The notes: generated by a model not told the origin, from the sequence alone. Counted from the first letter of the stretch, positions 8,457-17,372 are shown. The stretch is DNA of 64,000 nt from Occallatibacter gabretensis (GCF_001449115.1 NZ_LAIJ01000009.1:1-64000); one strand, 5' to 3'. Made by a program: numbers and translations.

Positions 8457-8651
8457 ATGAAAGCTCTTGATCCTCGTAGGCTACGCATGGTTCTGTATTT
8501 CTTTCTTGTGGCACTGTTTGTGGCCGCATTGTTCGTGGCAACTCATCTGAAGGCCGGCATGGCAGCTGTGTTGCCATGCGTCTTAGGGGCGGCCCTCTTT
8601 TTACTTTTAGGACTCCGCGCTGCCTATCATCTGACCTCCGATTCCAACTGA
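8457..8651 (+). CDS. Small two-helix membrane protein
   Basis: 64 residues, ATG at 8457 with a strong AAGGAGATGAC ribosome-binding site. Two hydrophobic segments (MVLYFFLVALFVAALFVAT and MAAVLPCVLGAALFLLLGL) are joined by a short loop, with a polar tail HLTSDSN. No family is recognised. The good start signal and membrane topology argue that it is real. It is transcribed alone, divergent from the M28 peptidase. Confidence 0.65.
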   Translation: MKALDPRRLRMVLYFFLVALFVAALFVATHLKAGMAAVLPCVLGAALFLLLGLRAAYHLTSDSN

Positions 8652-8676
8652 GATACTACCGGATGCCTCTGAAGGC

Positions 8677-8732
8677 TACGGGCTTTAGCCCGTACATCCA
8701 TGCAGCGGAAGAGTCGAGAGGCTTTAGCCTCT
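8677..8732. repeat. Two CTTTAG-centred palindromes
   Basis: TACGGGCTTTAGCCCGTA (8677-8694) and AGAGGCTTTAGCCTCT (8717-8732) share the core GGCTTTAGCC with different flanks. A third copy of the core is at 17220-17231. They are REP-like intergenic elements. Confidence 0.75.
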
Positions 8733-8749
8733 GAGCCCGGGAACTCCGA

Positions 8750-9124
8750 CTACGCAGCTTTTTCCGCTTGTCGCATGAGTACACCCAGCAGGATAGCTAC
8801 GATGAACAGTGCAGACACATCCCCAATCAGGTGGCCTTTTTCCATGGGGTCCCTGAAAGCCTGCACAGCCATAATGCCCCCATGCACCACGCTGGACCAC
8901 ACAGTAAACCAGATGAGGCTTCTATTGGCTTGTGGATTGCGCGAAGCCAGCAGCAGAAACACCCCAAGTGTGGCGTAAACGCCAATGATCATATGCAGGT
9001 AGTGAGAATGGCCATGCCCCCAAATCCAGCCGGAAGGCCATACGGTACCCAGCACATAGATACCGAAAACGAAAATCAGCCCGACGACAATTAAGGCAAT
9101 CCGAAGCAAGCGATCAGCATTCAT
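8750..9124 (-). CDS. Four-helix membrane protein, paralogue of the divergent neighbour
   Basis: 124 residues. Four hydrophobic segments: IALIVVGLIFVFGIYVLGTV, HYLHMIIGVYATLGVFLLLA, IWFTVWSSVVHGGIMAVQAF and DVSALFIVAILLGVLM. The signature LLASRNPQANRSLIWFTVW matches LLAARNPSAHRSLIVFTAWW in the protein encoded at 9274-9666, so the two are paralogues. I believe this is a DUF6632-like family, but I am not certain of the number. GGGAGAACAGC precedes the ATG. Function unknown. Confidence 0.8.
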   Translation of the reverse strand: MNADRLLRIALIVVGLIFVFGIYVLGTVWPSGWIWGHGHSHYLHMIIGVYATLGVFLLLASRNPQANRSLIWFTVWSSVVHGGIMAVQAFRDPMEKGHLIGDVSALFIVAILLGVLMRQAEKAA

Positions 9125-9273
9125 GCTGTTCTCCCTTCTGGCTAGCTATCTTACCCCTGTTTCGCTTGGCCGGTAACTATGAAAAATGTGCGCAACTTCG
9201 GCGCTTCCACCAGGGTCGTTCAGCGTCTTCCCCGAAAATCTGGCAAAATCAACTTTCAGCAAAAGAGGTCAGC

Positions 9274-9666
9274 ATGAAACGCGAACGCATCTTGCAAATC
9301 TTCCTGGTAGCGATCGGACTTTTGTTTACTGCCTTCGTCTACTTCCTCTACACCGATCTGTGGCAAGCCAAGTGGCTCGTAAAAACGCACAATGAAACCG
9401 ATCCCATGTTCCTGAGTTTCTTCATCGTACTCGGCCCGTTTCTGCTCCTGGCAGCCAGAAACCCCTCGGCACATCGCTCCCTGATCGTATTCACCGCATG
9501 GTGGAATCTCGGCCACGCCGCCGTAATGACCATCGAAACCATCCAGTCCTGGAATCGCGGAATCCACCGTGACTTCAAAGACGTAATCATCTTCGCCGTC
9601 ATTGGATTGGTTCTACTGGCGCTCTTACCCCCTCGCAGCGGTCAGGGCACAGCCGTCGCGCATTGA
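9274..9666 (+). CDS. Four-helix membrane protein, paralogue of 8750-9124
   Basis: 130 residues from ATG 9274, chosen over upstream starts because AAGAGGTCAGC precedes it and because this start aligns with the paralogue (MKRERILQIFLVAIGLLF against MNADRLLRIALIVVGLIF). It has the same four-helix plan and the same central RNP-x-x-x-RSLI-x-FT motif, and ends in a polar tail. It is divergent from its paralogue with about 150 bp between them, so the two probably share a control region. Function unknown. Confidence 0.8.
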   Translation: MKRERILQIFLVAIGLLFTAFVYFLYTDLWQAKWLVKTHNETDPMFLSFFIVLGPFLLLAARNPSAHRSLIVFTAWWNLGHAAVMTIETIQSWNRGIHRDFKDVIIFAVIGLVLLALLPPRSGQGTAVAH

Positions 9667-9683
9667 TCGCGCATAAAAACAAA

Positions 9684-9712
9684 GGCCGCGAACCCCACCG
9701 GGCTCGCGGCTT
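9684..9712. terminator. Bidirectional terminator between convergent genes
   Basis: GGCCGCGA and TCGCGGC(T) pair around a short loop, followed by TTCTTTCG on the + strand and preceded by an A-rich run that serves the - strand. It separates the convergent genes ending at 9666 and 9736. Confidence 0.7.
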
Positions 9713-9735
9713 CTTTCGTCCTTAGTCACTCGTCC

Positions 9736-10365
9736 CTAGTTCCCTTTATCCATCCCAGCCGGCAGATCCAGCGCCACCATCGCAAACACTGTCTTGCCGT
9801 CTTCCTTCTTGTCCTGCACGCTCACAATGTGCTGGTGCCGCTTCGATCCCGCCTTCAGCTCAATCCCTTCATGAATGTTGAAATGCGTCCCTTTGTTCTT
9901 GTCATCATCGTCATTCACATTTACATTCACGCCCTTGTTGCTGTCGTCCGCGCAGCTCAGCCCCTCGGCCGTCACTATGGGAGTACCCACCGGCTGCTTG
10001 TTCTTGCAGGTCAGCACGTCGCCATACCGGCCCAGCGCCTTCTTGTAAAACTCAGCAACCTTGTCCCCATCGTCCGGCGTTCCGTAGCTCACGGCGCGAA
10101 TCCGCAGCTGCCACTCACCAAAGCCCATATGCACATCGGCCGACTTGTGCTTTTCGTCATTCGCCACCAGCGTCGCGCCCGGATACAGCGGCAGTCCCAG
10201 GTCTGAGGCCGTCGTCTGGTCGGTATTCACATGGATGCCCCCAAACGGCGTATCCACCTGAACCTTCTTCTCTTCGCCATTCGCTCCCTTGTCCACATTG
10301 ATCCGGCATCCAGCCAGCACCACCGCAGCCAAACCCGCCGCAATCCAGAATCCACGCATTCCCAT
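9736..10365 (-). CDS. Putative lipoprotein
   Basis: 209 residues from ATG 10365, which has GAAGAGGAGAG upstream; upstream in-frame ATG 10404 would add an untypical leader. The lipobox VVLAGC lies at about residues 15-20, so it is predicted to be lipid-anchored. The mature part contains GLPLYPGATLVANDE and GEWQLRIRAVSYGTPDDGDK followed by VAEFYKKALGRYGDVL, a pattern seen in small secreted proteins that bind or sense at the envelope. A charged Asn/Asp run (NVNVNDDDDKNKG) is near residue 150. No function is assignable. Confidence 0.82.
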   Translation of the reverse strand: MGMRGFWIAAGLAAVVLAGCRINVDKGANGEEKKVQVDTPFGGIHVNTDQTTASDLGLPLYPGATLVANDEKHKSADVHMGFGEWQLRIRAVSYGTPDDGDKVAEFYKKALGRYGDVLTCKNKQPVGTPIVTAEGLSCADDSNKGVNVNVNDDDDKNKGTHFNIHEGIELKAGSKRHQHIVSVQDKKEDGKTVFAMVALDLPAGMDKGN

Positions 10366-10639
10366 CGCACGCTCTCCTCTTCCATCGCAGAATACGCTTC
10401 GCATCCAGCTCCGGTTCCCTCAAGATAACTCCCCGCGCCAACGAATTCCTTACGACTTTGCTTCACGAGCCGGGTTACGATCCTCAGGAAAGGCATATTC
10501 CATATACCCAGCCTTCCGAGTCTGCACCAGCACTCGTCCAAATCAACCAGGCTCCCGGCTCTTTAAATCGTTCTATCCATAGACAGACCGTTGCCGGTTT
10601 GTAAGTTAATCAGCAACCCGTAGGAAAGGAAACTACTTC

Positions 10640-11884
10640 ATGCATTTCTTTCTCTCTGCTTCAAGAAAATTGCCTTCCACACGCTGGCTTCTGTTAGCAG
10701 CCGCTGTCATCGTGGCCACCGCTCAACACGTAAGCGCTCAAGCCCCCGGCACCGTCGTCAATGGGCCTTTTGTCTGGGACGGTCAACAGTGGCATCCAGT
10801 CCCGCCTCCTGCGCCACCGCCGCCATCACCCGATCAAGTCGCAATCTACGCCGACGATCCCCCGCCCCCGCTGCCCGTCTATGACCAGCCGCCCTGCCCT
10901 CAGCCGAACCTCCTTTGGACGCCCGGCTACTGGAACTTCGGCCTTCTCGGCTACTACTGGGTTCCCGGAGCATGGGTTCCAGCTCCTTACGTCGGCGCGC
11001 TCTGGACTCCCGGTTACTGGGGCTGGGCTGGCGGCCGGTACGGCTTCCATGATGGCTACTGGGGACCGCACATCGGCTTCTACGGCGGCGTCAATTATGG
11101 CGGCGGCTTCATGGGCATCGGCTTTGCCGGCGGCGCGTGGAATGGCAGCGTCTTCGCCTACAACACCGCAGTTGTCCGCGTGAACACCACGGTCATCACC
11201 AACGTCTACGTCAACCGAACCATTGTCGAACAGACCACCATCATCAACAACAACCACCTGGCCTTCAACGGCGGACCCAACGGCATCCAGCATCAGCCCA
11301 CGTCCGACGAGCAAACGGCCATGCACGAGACGCACCAGGCGCCTACATCCTTCCAGCAGCAGCACATCGCCGCCGCCAAAGCCGACACCAGCAACCTGGT
11401 CAAGAACAACGGCGGCCGTCCAACCAAACTCGCCGACACCAGGCCGCTGCAATCAGAAAACCGTCCCGCCCCCGCCGGCTTCAAGCTCCCGCCACAGAGG
11501 CCCGTCACGGAGCTGGCCAAGGTACAGGCCCCGCCTGCCGCCATAGCCGCCGCAAAGACAGCAACCACAAAGACAACCGCTGTAGCTGCCGTCAAACCGG
11601 AAGCCAAGCCCGCCGCCCCCGCACCGACCCCCAAAATGGCAGCCAAGCCCGAAGCCAAGCCAGCAACGGAGCCCGCTCCAAAGATGGCGCCCAAGCCAGC
11701 AACTGGGCCTGCTCCCAAGCCCGCAGCTAAACCGGAAACCCGGCCCGCAACAGAGCCTGCTCCAAAGGTAGCGCCCCGCCCCGCAACCCCGGCAGAGAAG
11801 GAACCCGCAGCCAAGCCGGCTCCAAAGGAAAAGAGCAAACCCAAACCGCAGGAAAAGAAGCCCGAAGAAAAGAAACCCGAATAG
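10640..11884 (+). CDS. YXWGXW-repeat secreted protein with Pro/Ala/Lys-rich tail
   Basis: 414 residues, ATG 10640 with GGAAAGGAAAC upstream. The signal peptide ends HVSAQA at about 36. A Pro-rich segment (PPPAPPPPSPDQ) is followed by aromatic repeats LWTPGYWNFG, YWVPGAWVPAP and LWTPGYWGWAGG, the WxPGxW/YXWGXW type found in surface-associated proteins. Next comes a Gly-rich and Val/Thr/Asn-rich part (TTVITNVYVNRTIVEQTTI). From about residue 295 on there are loose repeats of the form KPA-x-x-PAPK, ending KEKSKPKPQEKKPEEKKPE. Probably exported and cell-wall or surface associated. The positively charged tail could bind polyanions; that is inference. Confidence 0.8.
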   Translation: MHFFLSASRKLPSTRWLLLAAAVIVATAQHVSAQAPGTVVNGPFVWDGQQWHPVPPPAPPPPSPDQVAIYADDPPPPLPVYDQPPCPQPNLLWTPGYWNFGLLGYYWVPGAWVPAPYVGALWTPGYWGWAGGRYGFHDGYWGPHIGFYGGVNYGGGFMGIGFAGGAWNGSVFAYNTAVVRVNTTVITNVYVNRTIVEQTTIINNNHLAFNGGPNGIQHQPTSDEQTAMHETHQAPTSFQQQHIAAAKADTSNLVKNNGGRPTKLADTRPLQSENRPAPAGFKLPPQRPVTELAKVQAPPAAIAAAKTATTKTTAVAAVKPEAKPAAPAPTPKMAAKPEAKPATEPAPKMAPKPATGPAPKPAAKPETRPATEPAPKVAPRPATPAEKEPAAKPAPKEKSKPKPQEKKPEEKKPE

Positions 11885-11906
11885 CAACCCTGCATGAAAC
11901 AAAAAC

Positions 11907-11942
11907 AAGGGCCGCCGCGAACTCAATCGCAGCGGCCCTTCT
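11907..11942 (+). terminator. Terminator after the YXWGXW gene
   Basis: AAGGGCCGC (11907-11915) pairs with GCGGCCCTT (11932-11940), followed by CTTTACT. It lies 23 bp after the stop codon. Confidence 0.75.
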
Positions 11943-11979
11943 TTACTCGAACCACTAAGAACTAGCCACAAGCCACCAC

Positions 11980-12096
11980 TCAGTGCCCGTGCTCTTTGTA
12001 TCCATCTTCCTTTGAACTGGTCGCAAACAGAATCATCACAATAAACACCACAGCAATCACCGGAACCACAAAAAACGGCGAAGTAATAAAGCTCAT
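11980..12096 (-). CDS. 38-residue single-helix membrane peptide
   Basis: ATG at 12096 is preceded by GGAGGGGAAG, one of the best ribosome-binding sites in the window. The product starts MSFITSPFFVVPVIAVV, has one hydrophobic helix of about 20 residues, then a charged tail KEDGYKEHGH and TGA at 11980-11982. The layout (short N-terminus, one helix, charged hydrophilic tail) resembles small membrane subunits or regulators such as those of transporter or oxidase complexes, but no partner is adjacent. It lies between the YXWGXW terminator and the mannosidase gene end, and is easily missed because of its size. Confidence 0.7.
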   Translation of the reverse strand: MSFITSPFFVVPVIAVVFIVMILFATSSKEDGYKEHGH

Positions 12097-12159
12097 CTTC
12101 CCCTCCAATCACAGCCTACCAGAACAGATAAGCCACTTCCGCCACAACATTCGGCTGCC

Positions 12160-12191
12160 CCACTCATGCGCGGATTTTCGCGCATGGGTGG
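12160..12191. repeat. Palindromic element, CATGCGCG family
   Basis: CCACTCATGCGCG and CGCGCATGGGTGG flank a short spacer. Related copies are at 22067-22105 and 23893-23935. Confidence 0.75.
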
Positions 12192-12229
12192 AACAGCACT
12201 CCTGACCGTTCTCTCACTATCGAGCCAGG

Positions 12230-15200
12230 CTAATAATCAACGCGTACCGTCAAAATCTCATACGGCTTGATCACAGCCTTCACCACATCCCCCGCAACCG
12301 TCAGCGCCTTACCCTCCGGCGCCTCCATCAGGTTCGTCACCGTGGCAGCCTTGGCCCCCTTCGGCACATGGAACTCCACCGTAGAAGACTTCCCCGCCCA
12401 CTCATACACGCGGAATATAAGCCCATTCGCATCCTCAGCCTTCTTCACCGCCGTCAGCACCACATTCTCCGGCGTTACAGAAGCAAACGAGTGCTCCGCC
12501 GGCAGCGGACCCGCATGAGCAGTCGTCACCACAGCCTCCAGCGGATAGTCATACTCCCACCCATGCCGAACCGTCAGCGCATCCTTCCACGTCCCCGCAT
12601 GAGGATAGATCGCATAGTGGAAGTGATGATGCCCCATATCGGCATCCGGGTCAGGCCACTTCGGCGAGCGCAGCAGCGTAATCCGCAACTGGTTCCCCAC
12701 CGCGTCATACGCATACTTGTCCTGGTTCAGAATCGAAAGCCCATGCTTTCCATCCCCCAGATCAGCCCACCGCATCGCCGGAACCTCAAACTGCGCCTTC
12801 TCCCAGCTATTCGTCCGCAAAGTCGTCCGGTCAATCGATCCATAAGGAATCTCATAAGTAGCAAACTCACTCGTAGCCTGCACCGGGAACGAAGCCTTCA
12901 GCAAAACATGCGCCTCATGCCAGTCGATGTCGTTCTCAACATCAACCTGATCACCCTCAAGCCGGATAGTCTGCACAAACTTGGAGCTCTGCCAGTGACG
13001 AGTCACGCGGATTGTCTGGTCGTGATCAGGCCCAGAGTAGTAGGTGATCTTATCCACTTTTTCAATCACTGCTGGAGGTTGGTCCAAAGTCCCTGGATCG
13101 ACGTTCCATGCGTCGTATTCTTTCGGCGTGTCCTTGAAGAACTGCAACTGATTACCGCAACCGCCAGGAGCTATTGATTCGACTCCGGACTTCACATCCA
13201 CAAGGCTCGTGATACAACCACTTGAGTTATCTACCTTGAGACGAATCTTGCCATTTTCAAGCGTGTATGAATGGTTGTTCGGCTTGAAATCATCATCATG
13301 CATCAATATCGTATCGTCGAGTGTATGGCAAGCCATTTCGTTACAGCCCGGTGTGATTCGCAACGTCTTGTACCCAAACGCTGGTACGTCGGCGACATGA
13401 ATCGCAAAGTTCCCTGAATCCGTTCCGCCAACTTCAAGCAGCTTGTAGCTGATGAAATGAGCCCCAGTGCTCGCATCATCCACCGTAAAGCCCTTCGGAT
13501 AGCCCGAAATGTGAGCAACTACTGTTCCTGAGCGTTTCCACCCAAGCGGGTTGAAGACCACTAATGCCTGCTGATTCGATGTTTTACCGGATGTGTTGAT
13601 CTGTTCAGCGACTGTGGTGAGCGAACCAACAGCAATCGCATCCGTCGACAACCGCACATAGTCATAATCCTTCTGCGCATCCTTATAGATCACCCCAATC
13701 CCCGACCCCGCAGCCAGATCATGGAACTGGTTAAACAGCACCTTCTTCCAATCCTCAGTCAGCTCATTCCCCGGATACTCTTTCCCATCCAGCCACGCCA
13801 GCGAAGCCCACTTCTCCGCATTCAGGACTTCCTCTTCCGAAGTCCGCATATTGTGCTTATGCATAGCCTGCGAAGTCATCACGCCGCGATGGTACTCAAA
13901 GTAAAGCTCGCTCTTCCACGTAGGAATCGAGACCTTACCCTCCACCTCTTTGGGCGCCACATACCCATGCGCAATGTTCTGGTAATTCCACACCGGACTC
14001 ATCGGCGCAATCTTCTGCTCCACATCCGAAAAGAAGCTCTGCGCCAGCCCAAACGGCATCTGCGGCACCACATGCGGAGGCATCGCCGGACTCGACCAAT
14101 GCACGCCCTGATCCAGAATCGCCCGCGTAGGCCCACCGCCATGATCGCCCACGCCATACAGGTCCATCATGTTCGTCAGCCCCGGCGAACGCTCCCGCGC
14201 CTGCTTCAAATCCGCAGCCAGCCGCACCGGGCTCAGGTTGCCATTCGCATAATCATGCGGAAAATAGCTCAACACCTTCGACCCATCCGGCGACTCCCAC
14301 CAGAACAGCTTGAACGGCAACTGATTCGTGTCATTCCAAGTCATCTTCTGCGTCACAAAATAGTCAATGCCGCTCTTCTTATAGATCTGCGGCAACTGCC
14401 ATGTATACCCAAACGAATCCGGATTCCACCCAATCCGCACATCCACGCCATACGCCTGCTTGTACCAGCGCTTGCCCACCAGAAGCTGCCGCACCAGGCT
14501 CTCGCCATCCGGCATATTCAGATCAGGCTCAACCCACATCCCGCCCACAATCTCCCAGCGCCCTTCCTGAATGCGCTGCTTGATCTCCGCATTCATATCC
14601 GGATACTTCTGCGCCATCCAGTCGTTATAAGCCGCTGCCGATTGCGTGTACGTGTACTGCGGATACTCATACATAAGCTGCAGCGCCGTACCAAACGTCC
14701 GCTTCACCACATCCACAGTCTCAGTCCACGGCCACAACCACGCCGCATCAATATGCGAGTTCCCCGTCAAATGAAACTTCGCCGTCTCCATCAGTGGCAG
14801 CAGCGCCTCAAGCTTCGCATGAGAAGCCTTCAAACTCGCATCAAACTTCGCCTGGTCCTTCGCATCCAGCGCCGTCAAATCAACCGTAGTGATCGCATCA
14901 TTGAGAATCTGCAGCTTCGCGGCGTCCTTAGGCGCAAGCGAAGGCACCAGCAGCGCGCCAACAAGAAATTCTTCGCGCAAATCCTCCGGATTAGGCCGCC
15001 CATCGGCGTAGTTGATCTCAAGCGTCGCATTCTGAAAGTTCTTCTGGTCCACGGTATGCTGCAGCTTCACCGCCACCGTCACCTTCTCACCCGGCTTGGC
15101 CTTATCAATGAGCACAATCGGCTCCAGATCGTCGCCCAGCGCCACCCGCCGCCCATTGAAGTAGATAATCTCCGGCATCGGCCCATTGGCATACGCATTG

Positions 15201-15589
15201 AACTGGAACCAGATGCGCGCCCCCGTCAGGTCATACCCATTCAGCGTCTCCGGAACCGTATACGTCTGCCGAAACCACACCGCCTCATTCGGCGCCTTGG
15301 AATTATGCGCAATCGGCTTCCAGTCGCCCTCATTCAGATCCACAGCCTCGCCATGCGCCAGATCGCCCGAATGCATCTTCCAATCCCCATCCGGCAGCTC
15401 CCGCAGCATCGTAAGCCGCGCAATCACATTCTTCGACTGCTCCGGCAAATTCCCCGCCACGCGGTTCACCTCCGCCGCCACCCGTGCAGCCTCCACAACG
15501 GTCTGCGCAACAGCATGAACAGCAGACAAGCAAACAACCATGAGGAACGCAAACGACACCCTGCGAACTGACTGATTCCAAAGACGCAT
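12230..15589 (-). CDS. Secreted GH38 alpha-mannosidase
   Basis: 1119 residues from ATG 15589 (MRLWNQSVRRVSFAF), chosen because AAAGGATG precedes it and a signal peptide follows (LMVVCLSAVHAVAQ). The family is recognisable from GNSHIDAAWLWPW at about residue 280 (zinc-binding His and Asp), GGMWVEPDLNMPDGESLVRQ, and GWNPDSFGYTWQLPQIYKKS at about 385-405, which carries the putative nucleophile Asp. The C-terminal half holds the usual beta-sandwich regions. The enzyme should hydrolyse alpha-mannosides on glycans outside the cytoplasm. It is about 300 residues longer than compact bacterial GH38 enzymes, with an N-terminal carbohydrate-binding-like extension (about 75-215). Divergent from an MFS transporter. 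Confidence 0.92.
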   Translation of the reverse strand: MRLWNQSVRRVSFAFLMVVCLSAVHAVAQTVVEAARVAAEVNRVAGNLPEQSKNVIARLTMLRELPDGDWKMHSGDLAHGEAVDLNEGDWKPIAHNSKAPNEAVWFRQTYTVPETLNGYDLTGARIWFQFNAYANGPMPEIIYFNGRRVALGDDLEPIVLIDKAKPGEKVTVAVKLQHTVDQKNFQNATLEINYADGRPNPEDLREEFLVGALLVPSLAPKDAAKLQILNDAITTVDLTALDAKDQAKFDASLKASHAKLEALLPLMETAKFHLTGNSHIDAAWLWPWTETVDVVKRTFGTALQLMYEYPQYTYTQSAAAYNDWMAQKYPDMNAEIKQRIQEGRWEIVGGMWVEPDLNMPDGESLVRQLLVGKRWYKQAYGVDVRIGWNPDSFGYTWQLPQIYKKSGIDYFVTQKMTWNDTNQLPFKLFWWESPDGSKVLSYFPHDYANGNLSPVRLAADLKQARERSPGLTNMMDLYGVGDHGGGPTRAILDQGVHWSSPAMPPHVVPQMPFGLAQSFFSDVEQKIAPMSPVWNYQNIAHGYVAPKEVEGKVSIPTWKSELYFEYHRGVMTSQAMHKHNMRTSEEEVLNAEKWASLAWLDGKEYPGNELTEDWKKVLFNQFHDLAAGSGIGVIYKDAQKDYDYVRLSTDAIAVGSLTTVAEQINTSGKTSNQQALVVFNPLGWKRSGTVVAHISGYPKGFTVDDASTGAHFISYKLLEVGGTDSGNFAIHVADVPAFGYKTLRITPGCNEMACHTLDDTILMHDDDFKPNNHSYTLENGKIRLKVDNSSGCITSLVDVKSGVESIAPGGCGNQLQFFKDTPKEYDAWNVDPGTLDQPPAVIEKVDKITYYSGPDHDQTIRVTRHWQSSKFVQTIRLEGDQVDVENDIDWHEAHVLLKASFPVQATSEFATYEIPYGSIDRTTLRTNSWEKAQFEVPAMRWADLGDGKHGLSILNQDKYAYDAVGNQLRITLLRSPKWPDPDADMGHHHFHYAIYPHAGTWKDALTVRHGWEYDYPLEAVVTTAHAGPLPAEHSFASVTPENVVLTAVKKAEDANGLIFRVYEWAGKSSTVEFHVPKGAKAATVTNLMEAPEGKALTVAGDVVKAVIKPYEILTVRVDY

Positions 15590-15696
15590 GAAAACATCCT
15601 TTCCCCGGTCATAGTAAGGCATTAGGCGTCATGTAGCGTTAACCGCGTTTCTCGCACTGAAAAAACGATAGCCGTCTCACCTGCATCTCACCTCCG

Positions 15697-17118
15697 ATGA
15701 GCGAGGTCATCCGTACCCACATTCCCGCCCGCCTTGACCGCCTTCCCTTCTCGCGCTGGCATTGGTTCATCGTCACCGGCCTGGGCATCACCTGGGTCCT
15801 CGATGGCCTTGAAGTCACACTCGCCGGAACCATCGGCGGCGTCATCAAATCCAGCCTCCACATGTCTGACTCCCAGGTCGGCGACTCCGCCACCTTTTAT
15901 CTCATCGGCGCAGTCCTCGGCGCGCTCTTCTTCGGCTGGCTCACAGACCGTCTCGGCCGCAAAAAGCTTTTCATGGTCACGCTCGCCGTGTACCTGCTCG
16001 CCACCGCGGCCACGGCCTTCTCCTGGAACTTCGCCAGCTATGGGTTCTTCCGTTTCTTCACCGGCTTCGGCATCGGCGGCGAGTACGCCGCCATCAACTC
16101 CGCCATCGACGAGCTCATCCCCGCGCGGGTTCGCGGCCGCGCCGATCTCATCATCAACTCCACCTACTGGCTCGGCGCAGCCGTCGGATCGGGCGCCACC
16201 ATCTTCCTTCTCAACGGAGCCGTCGCCAATCTCAATATGGCCTGGCGCTACGCCTTCGGTTCCGGCGCGCTCCTCGGAGTCATCATTCTCGTCCTGCGAA
16301 AGTGGGTGCCGGAAAGCCCGCGCTGGCTCGTCATTCACGGGCACAACGACGAGGCCGAAAAAATCGTCTGCGAAGTCGAAGACCACGTTGCCAAAATCAC
16401 GGGCGAACGTCTCCCCACACCCACAGAAGACCCAGTAGAGATCCACACCCGCACCCACACCACGCTCGCCGAAATCTGGCATTCCATGATGGGAGAGAAC
16501 CGCTCGCGCAGCCTGCTCGGCCTCACTCTCATGGCCGCACAGGCATTCTTTTACAACGCCATCTTCTTCACCTACGCGCTCGTGCTCGAAAAGTTCTACA
16601 ACATACCGCCCATCAAAGCCGGCTACTACATTCTTCCCTTCGCTCTTGGCAACGTGCTCGGCCCCGTCCTCATCGGCCATCTCTTTGACACCATCGGCCG
16701 CAAGAAGATGATCTCTCTCACCTACGCGCTCAGCGGCATCCTGCTCGCCATCACCGGCTGGCTCTTCGCCGCCAATCTGCTCACCGCCGTCACGCAAACC
16801 ATCTGCTGGACGGTCATCTTCTTCATCGCCTCCACCGCCGCCAGCTCCGCTTACCTTACCGTCAGCGAAGTCTTCCCACTCGAAGTCCGCGCCATGGCCA
16901 TCAGCATCTTCTACGCCATCGGCACACTCATCGGCGGAGCAGGCGCACCCGCTCTCTTCGGTGCACTCATTGAGAGCAACTCCAGAATCCACCTCGTCTG
17001 GGGCTACTTCGCCGCAGCCATCTTCATGGTCGTAGCCGCCATCACCGAAGCCATCCTCGGCGTAGCAGCCGAAGGCCAGTCCCTTGAAAGCATCAGCAAG
17101 CCGCTTTCATCGAAATGA
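15697..17118 (+). CDS. MFS transporter, metabolite:H+ symporter type
   Basis: 473 residues starting MSEVIRTHIPARLDRLPF. The first-half motif A is GWLTDRLGRKKLFM; the second-half counterpart is GHLFDTIGRKKMIS. Other family marks are DGLEVTLAGTIGG in helix 1, FRFFTGFGIGGEYAAINSAI in helix 4, and KWVPESPRWLVIHG before the central loop. About 12 membrane helices. It most resembles organic-acid or sugar-acid H+ symporters, but the substrate cannot be read from sequence. The gene is 107 bp from and divergent to the alpha-mannosidase, so co-regulation is plausible. Confidence 0.9.
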   Translation: MSEVIRTHIPARLDRLPFSRWHWFIVTGLGITWVLDGLEVTLAGTIGGVIKSSLHMSDSQVGDSATFYLIGAVLGALFFGWLTDRLGRKKLFMVTLAVYLLATAATAFSWNFASYGFFRFFTGFGIGGEYAAINSAIDELIPARVRGRADLIINSTYWLGAAVGSGATIFLLNGAVANLNMAWRYAFGSGALLGVIILVLRKWVPESPRWLVIHGHNDEAEKIVCEVEDHVAKITGERLPTPTEDPVEIHTRTHTTLAEIWHSMMGENRSRSLLGLTLMAAQAFFYNAIFFTYALVLEKFYNIPPIKAGYYILPFALGNVLGPVLIGHLFDTIGRKKMISLTYALSGILLAITGWLFAANLLTAVTQTICWTVIFFIASTAASSAYLTVSEVFPLEVRAMAISIFYAIGTLIGGAGAPALFGALIESNSRIHLVWGYFAAAIFMVVAAITEAILGVAAEGQSLESISKPLSSK

Positions 17119-17178
17119 TGGCCACACAGGAAATCAGGCCGCGTCTGGTGAATCGGCTCTGGTCTGCTTCGTAACAGG

Positions 17179-17231
17179 GCACGACTTCAGTCGTGCCGCA
17201 AATGGCAGAAAAATGATTTGGGCTTTAGCCC
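17179..17231. repeat. REP-like palindromes after the MFS gene
   Basis: GCACGACTTCAGTCGTGC (17179-17196) is a perfect palindrome. GGGCTTTAGCCC (17220-17231) repeats the core of the elements at 8677-8732. The rest of 17119-17372 shows no gene. Confidence 0.7.
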
Positions 17232-17372
17232 CTGTAGGATGTCTTTGTAGCGTTAAGCGGAAAAGCATTCGCTAGATACCACTTTGCCCATCGCAGAGTG
17301 AAAGCCCGCCGACACCAGGACGGCACACACAAACGCTCGCGACGAAATAAGATAGGCACCCGACAAGCCGAT

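Noticed and set aside
13721..15571. 616-codon open frame on the + strand opposite the alpha-mannosidase gene
   Set aside because: Arg/His/Leu-rich low-complexity translation with no domain; a codon-bias shadow of the mannosidase frame, which has a signal peptide and catalytic motifs.
15688..16992. 434-codon open frame opposite the MFS gene
   Set aside because: Asp/Glu/Gly-rich shadow without any protein-like pattern; the MFS frame explains the region.
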